Positions 58,938 to 64,000 of a DNA stretch of 64,000 nucleotides are shown here, in pieces. Within the stretch, counting starts at the first letter, position 1; every line of letters starts with the position of its first letter. The translations under genes were made by a program, and so were the position numbers. The notes beneath the pieces are model-generated. The model saw only the letters and a list, made by a program, of their open reading frames with translations, was not told the origin of the DNA and ran no database searches. The stretch is from contig NZ_JOHO01000008.1 of NCBI RefSeq assembly GCF_000719705.1, forward strand, positions 1 through 64,000, in the 5' to 3' direction. Origin of the DNA: Streptomyces sp. NRRL S-350. GTDB taxonomy: Bacteria > Actinomycetota > Actinomycetes > Streptomycetales > Streptomycetaceae.

Positions 58938-60650
58938 TTGCGCATTCTCCTGATCGCCAGCGCTTTCAACAGCCTGACCCAGCGCGTCCACACCGAGCTG
59001 CGCGAGCGCGGCCACCAGGTCGCCGTGCAGCTCGCCCTCGGCGACGACCAGATGCGGGCGGCGGTGGAGCGCACCGATCCCGAGCTGATCGTCTGCCCGA
59101 TGCTCACCAAGGCCGTGCCGCAGGACATCTGGTCCACCCGGACGGTCCTGATCGTGCACCCCGGTCCCAAGGGCGACCGCGGCCCCTCCTCGCTCGACTG
59201 GGCGATCACCGAGGGGGCGCAGCGGTGGGGCGTCACCGTGCTGCAGGCCGTCGAGGAGATGGACGCCGGCGACATCTGGGCGTCCGTCGAGTTCACCGTC
59301 CCCGCCTGCGGCAAGAGCGAGCTCTACCGGGGCGAGGTCGCCGACGCCGCCACCGAGGCCGTCCTGCTGGCCGTCCAGCGCTACGAGGGCGGCCTGTTCA
59401 CCCCCGAACCGCTGGACTACGACCGGCCCGACGTCCACGGAGAGCTGCGGCCCTTCCTGCGCCAGGAGGTGCGCCGGATCGACTGGGAGCGGGACGACAC
59501 CGCCACCGTGCTGCGCAAGCTGCGCGCCGCCGACTCCCAGCCCGGCGTGCTGGACGAGCTGTACGGGCGGGAGTTCTTCCTGCACGGCGGCCACCCCGAG
59601 GACGAACTGCGCGGCCCGGTGCCCGGCGCCGTGCTGGCCACCCGGGACGGCGCGATCTGCCGGGCCACGGTGGACGGCGCGGTGTGGATACCCCAGCTGC
59701 GCCCGCGCCGCACGCCCGGCGGCCCGGCCACCTTCAAGCTGCCGGCCGCGACGGTGCTCGCCGGCGAACTGCACCGGGTGCGCGAGGTGCCGGTGAGCCC
59801 GGAGTCGGCCGGCCGCCGCGACACCTGGTCGGAGCTGCGCTACCGCGAGGAGGGCGAGGTCGGCTACCTCGAGTTCGCCTACCCGGGCGGGGCGATGAGC
59901 ACCGACCAGTGCCGCCGGCTGCTCGCCGCCTACCGCGAGGCGGCCGACCGGCCCACCTCGGTGCTGGTGCTCGGTGCGCCGCGCGACTTCTACTCCAACG
60001 GGATCCAGCTCAACGTCATCGAGGGCGCGGCCTTCCCGGCGCTGGAGTCCTGGGAGAACATCAACGCGATGGACGACTTCGTCGAGGCCGTCCTGACCAC
60101 CACGGACAAGGTCACCGTCGCGGCCCTCGCCGGGAACGCGGCGGCCGGCGGCCTGATGATGGCGCTCGCCGCGGACGAGGTGTGGTGCCGCGACTCGGCG
60201 GTGCTCAACCCGCACTACCGCCTGATGGGCCTGTACGGCTCCGAGTACTGGACGTACACCCTGCCGCGCCGGGTCGGTGCGCAGTGGGCGGAGCGGCTCA
60301 CCACCGAGGCGCTGCCGGTCGGCGCCGAGCAGGCCCGCAGGATCGGCCTGGTCGACCGTACGGCCGGCGGCGACGCGGTGGCGTTCCGCCGCTGGGTGGC
60401 CCGGGAGGCGGCCCGGATCGCCGCCTCGACGGAGCTCACCGGGCGGCTGGTGGACAAGAAGCGCCGCCGGGCCGCCGACGAGGAGGCGAAGCCGCTGGCC
60501 GAGTACCGGGCGGAGGAGCTGCGGCGGATGCACGCCAACTTCTACCGGGCGGGGGAGCCGTACCACGCGCTGCGGCGGGACTTCGTCCACAAGGTCTGCC
60601 CGGTGGCCACCCCGGAGCACCTGACCGGGCTGCTCGGGCGCCCCGAGTAG
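58938..60650 (+). CDS. hoxX: HoxX-type hydrogenase maturation protein (CO synthase for the NiFe centre)
   Basis: Protein of 570 aa from TTG 58938 (GGAGG 6 nt upstream). The N-terminal half is a formyltransferase-like domain (MRILLIASAFNSLTQRVHTE, VLIVHPGPKGDRGPSSLDWA). The C-terminal half from about 300 is enoyl-CoA-hydratase-like (LGAPRDFYSNGIQLNVIEGA, ALAGNAAAGGLMMALAADEV, HYRLMGLYGSEYW). This domain pair is specific to HoxX, which makes CO from N10-formyl-THF for the active site of aerobically matured [NiFe] hydrogenases. No hydrogenase or hyp genes are in this window, which is unusual. Confidence 0.88.
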   Translation: MRILLIASAFNSLTQRVHTELRERGHQVAVQLALGDDQMRAAVERTDPELIVCPMLTKAVPQDIWSTRTVLIVHPGPKGDRGPSSLDWAITEGAQRWGVTVLQAVEEMDAGDIWASVEFTVPACGKSELYRGEVADAATEAVLLAVQRYEGGLFTPEPLDYDRPDVHGELRPFLRQEVRRIDWERDDTATVLRKLRAADSQPGVLDELYGREFFLHGGHPEDELRGPVPGAVLATRDGAICRATVDGAVWIPQLRPRRTPGGPATFKLPAATVLAGELHRVREVPVSPESAGRRDTWSELRYREEGEVGYLEFAYPGGAMSTDQCRRLLAAYREAADRPTSVLVLGAPRDFYSNGIQLNVIEGAAFPALESWENINAMDDFVEAVLTTTDKVTVAALAGNAAAGGLMMALAADEVWCRDSAVLNPHYRLMGLYGSEYWTYTLPRRVGAQWAERLTTEALPVGAEQARRIGLVDRTAGGDAVAFRRWVAREAARIAASTELTGRLVDKKRRRAADEEAKPLAEYRAEELRRMHANFYRAGEPYHALRRDFVHKVCPVATPEHLTGLLGRPE

Positions 60651-60720
60651 CGGCCGGAGACGGCGCGACGCCCGGCCGGGGCGGGGGCCCGGCCGGGCGT
60701 CGGCGTTCCGTCGTCGGGCC

Positions 60721-61554
60721 TCAGTGCCGGGCGCCGGCCCCGGCCGGCCGCTTCCGCCGCTGCTGCGGGGGGACGCGGGGGGCCCGCGGGGGCAGCGGGG
60801 CGGCCGGCCCGGCCAGCAGGGGCTGCGAGTCGGGGCGGCTCGGGGAGACGGCGAAGGCCAGTGAGCCGAAGAAGACGTAGCAGCCGAGGCCGACCCCGAG
60901 CGGGAAGATGAACTGCAGGGCCATCACGCCGCCCTCGGTGCTGCGCGAGAGGTCCACCTGGACCGACAGCGCCGCCATGCCCGTGTAGTGCATGGCGCAG
61001 ACTGCCACGCCCATCACCGGCGCCGCCGCGAGCACGGCGACCGTGCCGCGGATATTCAGCGCGGCCCAGAGCGCGGCCGTCGCCGCGACCACCGCGATGA
61101 CGAGCGAGAGCACCACCGTGAGGCGGTCGAAGCCCAGCCGGCCGGGCAGGACCATCGCGGCCATGCCCAGGTAGTGCATCGCGGCGACGCCGAGTCCGGT
61201 GGTCAGCCCGCCGACCAGGAGCGCCAGGGCGGGGCGGCGGCGCCAGTACCCGACGGTGAAGAGCCCGACGCCGACCATGGCGACGGCGACCAGCAGGCTG
61301 AGCACCGTCAGCCCGGGCCGGTAGCTGATCTCGACGCCGGTCACGGAGAAGCCGAGCATCGCGATGAAGTGCATGGACCAGATGCCGGCGCCGAGCGAGG
61401 TCGACGCGAAGAGCAGCCAGGCAACCCGGGTGCGGCCCTTGGAGACGAGTGCCCAGCGGGCGCTGCGCAGGGCGACGAAGGAGCCGACGCAGGCGACGAA
61501 GTACGAGATCGCAGGTGTCAACCAGCCGTGGTCGGCATGGTGGATCGCACCCAA
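60721..61554 (-). CDS. MHYT-domain integral membrane sensor
   Basis: Protein of 277 aa from TTG 61554 (GGGAGC 6 nt upstream). It has seven to eight membrane helices and the three MHYT motifs: WSMHFIAM (59-66), AAMHYLGM (124-131) and CAMHYTGM (186-193). The Met/His residues are predicted to bind copper at the outer face, and the domain is proposed to sense O2, CO or NO. No output domain follows; the C-terminus is a Pro/Arg-rich tail. It converges with hoxX. Confidence 0.9.
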   Translation of the reverse strand: MGAIHHADHGWLTPAISYFVACVGSFVALRSARWALVSKGRTRVAWLLFASTSLGAGIWSMHFIAMLGFSVTGVEISYRPGLTVLSLLVAVAMVGVGLFTVGYWRRRPALALLVGGLTTGLGVAAMHYLGMAAMVLPGRLGFDRLTVVLSLVIAVVAATAALWAALNIRGTVAVLAAAPVMGVAVCAMHYTGMAALSVQVDLSRSTEGGVMALQFIFPLGVGLGCYVFFGSLAFAVSPSRPDSQPLLAGPAAPLPPRAPRVPPQQRRKRPAGAGARH

Positions 61555-61860
61555 TTGAGCTCCCTGGACGAGGGGTTGAGGGCGTCAGGACTCGGGCGGA
61601 CGTGGCCGGCGGAAGAGCCGGGGGCGGGCGCGCGGCAGTGGGCGCGGCAGCGGGGGGAGAGTTCCGCCGAAGGTGAGACCTGACGTGTGATGCCCCTGAC
61701 AACGGGGGACAGTAGCCACTGTCCGGCGGTCGCACAATGTTCGTGGTTTTCGTGAAATCCCAGGTCAGGGGGGGCCTTTACCGGGCCTACATGATCTTGG
61801 CACGAAGTCCTGACATCGCCTGCGCATGCTCCTGACGTCGCTTGCGCCCCCATTTGTGCC
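61555..61860 (-). other. Gene-free region upstream of the MHYT gene
   Basis: About 305 nt without a convincing gene. It must hold the leftward MHYT promoter. Near 61808-61848 an imperfect direct repeat occurs (CCTGACATCGCCTGCGC and CCTGACGTCGCTTGCGC, 20 nt apart). Otherwise I see no structure. Confidence 0.45.
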
Positions 61861-62346
61861 TTACTCCAACGGGGCCAGCCCGAACGGGTGGCCGGCTGGG
61901 TCGATCAGCACCCTGAGCGTGCGGCCGTGCTGGTAGGCGGGTTCGGTCGCGCCGAGCGCGAGGGCCCGCGCGGTGGACTCGTCCAGGTCGTCCACGTAGA
62001 AGTCGAGGTGGAAGTGCTTGCTGCCGTCCGGCTCCGTCCACGGCTCCGGCCGGTACCCGTTCACCCGGCCGAAGCCCAGCGGGCTGCCGCCCTCCGGGTT
62101 GTCGAGGATCGCGAAGTTCTCGTCGACGTGGCGGGTCTCCCAGCCCAGCAGCGCGCCGTAGAACGAGGCCAGCGCGACCGGGTCGGCGCAGTCGATGGTG
62201 ACCATGGCGAGCCGGGCGAAGCCGGTGTCGCCCGGAGCGTTCCGGGCTCCCGGTGCACCCGGTGTGCCCTGGGTGCCCTGCTCGGCCGATGCGGACGGCG
62301 TGGCCTGCGAGGACGGCGCGGACTGCTCGGAGACGAGGTCGGACAT
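61861..62346 (-). CDS. VOC-family protein with disordered N-terminus
   Basis: Protein of 161 aa from ATG 62346. A Ser/Ala/Gly-rich tail of about 40 aa precedes one VOC domain (FARLAMVTIDCADPVALASF, FYGALLGWETRHVDENFAIL, HFHLDFYVDDLDESTARALA, LRVLIDPAGHPFGLAPLE). His and Glu residues for a metal are present. Enzyme or antibiotic-binding activity is unknown. It is divergent from marR, so it may be under MarR control. Confidence 0.85.
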   Translation of the reverse strand: MSDLVSEQSAPSSQATPSASAEQGTQGTPGAPGARNAPGDTGFARLAMVTIDCADPVALASFYGALLGWETRHVDENFAILDNPEGGSPLGFGRVNGYRPEPWTEPDGSKHFHLDFYVDDLDESTARALALGATEPAYQHGRTLRVLIDPAGHPFGLAPLE

Positions 62347-62438
62347 GGCTGGTCGGCCCTTCTGGGAGTCGAGACCTGAGGCCCATGACCAATATGGCAC
62401 CGGGCCGGTGCTCCGGCACGGTGGGGATCTCGTTTTCC

Positions 62439-62464
62439 TTAGCGAGAGTAATGACGTAAGCTAA
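62439..62464. promoter_or_regulatory. Inverted-repeat operator candidate before marR
   Basis: TTAGC (62439-62443) and GCTAA (62460-62464) frame an AT-rich 16-nt spacer ending 4 nt before the marR ATG and about 90 nt from the divergent VOC start. It is a plausible autoregulatory MarR site; the half-sites are short. Confidence 0.45.
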
Positions 62465-62468
62465 AGAG

Positions 62469-62903
62469 ATGCCCGAGATGTCCGAGCAGGACCTCGCAGC
62501 GATCAGTCAGCTGCGGTCGTCCACGATGCGCCTCTCCCGACGACTCAAACACCAGCGGGTGGAGGAGTCACTGAGTCCCACCGAGATGGGAGTACTGGGC
62601 ACCCTCGCCCGGTGCGGAAAGGCGACGCCGGGTGAGCTCGCCCGGAAGGAGCACGTGCAGCCGCCTTCGATGACCAGGATCGTCGCGATGCTGGAGGAGA
62701 AGGGGCTGGTGCGGCGCGAGCCGCACCCCGAGGACCGCCGCCAGGTGGTCGTCAGCAGCACCGAGCAGGCCGAGACGATCCTCGCGGAGAGTCGTCGGCG
62801 CCGAAACGTCTGGCTCGCCGAGCTCGCCCAAGGGCTCGACGAGGAGGAATGGGCCGTCCTCCGGGAGGCCGCGCCCGTGCTCTACAAGCTCGCACACCTC
62901 TAG
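62469..62903 (+). CDS. MarR-family transcriptional regulator
   Basis: Protein of 144 aa. The winged helix-turn-helix is LSPTEMGVLGTLARCGKATP, then GELARKEHVQPPSMTRIVAM and LEEKGLVRREPHPEDRRQVV, with the wing DRR. Helical ends form the dimer. It probably represses the following MFS exporter and itself, and the ligand would be the exported toxic compound. The ATG is preceded by AAAGAG. Confidence 0.93.
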   Translation: MPEMSEQDLAAISQLRSSTMRLSRRLKHQRVEESLSPTEMGVLGTLARCGKATPGELARKEHVQPPSMTRIVAMLEEKGLVRREPHPEDRRQVVVSSTEQAETILAESRRRRNVWLAELAQGLDEEEWAVLREAAPVLYKLAHL

Positions 62904-63026
62904 GCACGCCGACCCCGGCCCCGCCGGCCGGGAGAACAAGGAGCCCCCATCACCGCAGGACCGACCACCGACACCAGGAGCGCGACGGCCACCGCCATGG
63001 CCGTCGCGCCGCGAGGGGAGAACACC

Positions 63027-64000
63027 GTGACACCGCCGGTCGCAGCCAGCGCCGCCGCCATCCGTACCGACGAACCGACCACCGACCCCGCCGCGGCGAC
63101 CGCCGCGGCCGCCGACGCCCAGGCACCCGCCCCCGCGGGGCAGCCCGGCAACGGCGACGACGACCCCGACGAACGCACCGCGGCGGACCCCGCCGCTCAG
63201 CGCCGAACCCCTTCGGCCGCATCTCCCACAGGAGCCGAGTTCACCCGGCCCGGGGGGATGTTCTCCTCCCTCCGCGTTCGCAACTACCGCTACTACTTCG
63301 CCGGCCAGGTGGTGTCCAACACCGGCACCTGGATGCAGCGCATCGCCCAGGACTGGCTGGTGCTGAGCCTCACCGGCAGCCCGCTCGCGGTCGGCATCAC
63401 CACCGCCATGCAGTTCCTGCCGATGCTGCTGCTCGGGCTCTTCGGAGGCGTCCTCGCCGACCGGATGCCCAAGCGCAGGCTGCTGATCTACACCCAGGGC
63501 GCGATGGGCCTGCTCGCCGCGGGCCTCGCCGTACTGACCGTCGGCGGCGTCGTGACGCCGTACTACGTGTACGCCTTCGCGCTGCTGCTCGGCCTGGTCA
63601 CCGTCGTGGACAACCCGACCCGGCAGGCCTTCGTCTCCGAGATGGTCGGGCCCGAGGACCTGGCCAACGCGGTCAGCCTGAACGCCGCCAACTTCCAGAC
63701 CGCCCGACTGGTCGGCCCCGCCGTCGCGGGCCTGCTGATCGCCGCCGTCGGCAGCGGCTGGGCCTTCGCCGTCAACGCGCTGTCCTTCGCCGCCGTGATC
63801 GGCGGACTGCTGGCGATGCGGGAGGGCGAACTGCGCCCGACCGCGCGGATCGCCCGGGACAAGGGCCAGCTGCGGGAGGGCCTGCGCTACGTCAAGGAGC
63901 GGCCCGAACTGCTCTGGCCGATGGTGCTGGCCGGATTCATCGGGACCTTCGGGTTCAACTTCCCGACGCTGCTCTCCGGCTTCGCGTACGACACCTTCAA
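63027..64000 (+). CDS. MFS exporter (EntS/DHA3-like), truncated by window end
   Basis: The frame is open to the edge; 324 codons are seen. GTG 63027 is chosen because AGGGGAG lies 7 nt upstream; ATG 62997 is an alternative. About 75 disordered residues precede FSSLRVRNYRYYFAGQVVSN. Membrane helices follow, with GTWMQRIAQDWLVLSLTGSP, FGGVLADRMPKRRLLIYTQG (motif A) and TVVDNPTRQAFVSEMVGPED. This matches MFS_3 exporters of siderophores and drugs. It lies 123 nt after marR in the same direction and is its probable target. Confidence 0.88.
   Translation, partial: MTPPVAASAAAIRTDEPTTDPAAATAAAADAQAPAPAGQPGNGDDDPDERTAADPAAQRRTPSAASPTGAEFTRPGGMFSSLRVRNYRYYFAGQVVSNTGTWMQRIAQDWLVLSLTGSPLAVGITTAMQFLPMLLLGLFGGVLADRMPKRRLLIYTQGAMGLLAAGLAVLTVGGVVTPYYVYAFALLLGLVTVVDNPTRQAFVSEMVGPEDLANAVSLNAANFQTARLVGPAVAGLLIAAVGSGWAFAVNALSFAAVIGGLLAMREGELRPTARIARDKGQLREGLRYVKERPELLWPMVLAGFIGTFGFNFPTLLSGFAYDTF

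Overview
This 64 kb window comes from a high-GC actinobacterial chromosome, almost certainly a member of the Streptomycetaceae (Streptomyces or a close relative such as Kitasatospora). Coding regions have extreme G/C third positions, GTG and TTG starts are common, and the gene content is typical of a streptomycete chromosomal core: DasR-type operators at nagKA, CIRCE-controlled groEL2, futalosine-pathway menaquinone genes, DUF3027, DUF2530, and an XPB helicase with its partner. There is no rRNA, no tRNA, no CRISPR array, and no recognisable transposase or integrase.

Region by region. 1-2.7 kb: N-acetylglucosamine use (nagA fragment, nagK) divergent from a sugar-binding lipoprotein, with three dre-like sites between and upstream. 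2.7-7 kb: cupin, DUF3263, otsB, then gpgS-otsA (trehalose and glucosylglycerate solutes). 7-9 kb: a SAM-I riboswitch in front of a threonine-synthase-like PLP enzyme (best read as MetM) and a CysO/MoaD-type sulfur carrier (MetO). Together they look like a SAM-feedback-controlled unit for homocysteine synthesis from O-phosphohomoserine. 9-12 kb: cold shock protein and groEL2 behind tandem CIRCE elements. 12-24 kb: HD hydrolase, PadR with a membrane partner, CutC, a HelD-type helicase, XPB, a helicase-associated WYL protein and several small proteins.

24-28.9 kb: a large secreted beta-helix/PKD/three-repeat surface protein, a hydrolase remnant and a fatty-acid desaturase. 29-32.5 kb is the most accessory-looking part: a WhiJ-type locus (DUF6879, truncated DUF5753, duplicated DUF397 remnants, intact XRE/DUF5753 regulator, ATP-binding protein, two small ORFs) with visibly lower GC and a clear inverted-repeat operator. 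32.5-37.5 kb: SnoaL-like, PRC-barrel/DUF2382, LysR, TIGR03086, AraC and VC0807 proteins. 37.7-41.8 kb: a four-gene ferric-siderophore ABC importer with a candidate iron box. 41.9-48.8 kb: HAD phosphatase, CSD protein, mqnB-mqnD, MFS and DUF3027. 48.9-57.7 kb: a sacsin/Hsp90-type ATPase of 1098 aa, a CtpE-like P-type ATPase, DUF2530, a purine permease and a VOC protein. 57.8-64 kb: a lone SLATT/DUF4231 membrane protein, HoxX (formyl-THF to CO in hydrogenase maturation) without hydrogenase genes nearby, an MHYT membrane sensor, a second VOC protein, and a MarR-MFS pair cut by the window end.

The strongest functional story is the riboswitch-metM-metO unit. The best candidates for less-described biology are the HoxX/MHYT neighbourhood, the sacsin-like ATPase, the SLATT orphan and the decaying WhiJ-type locus.
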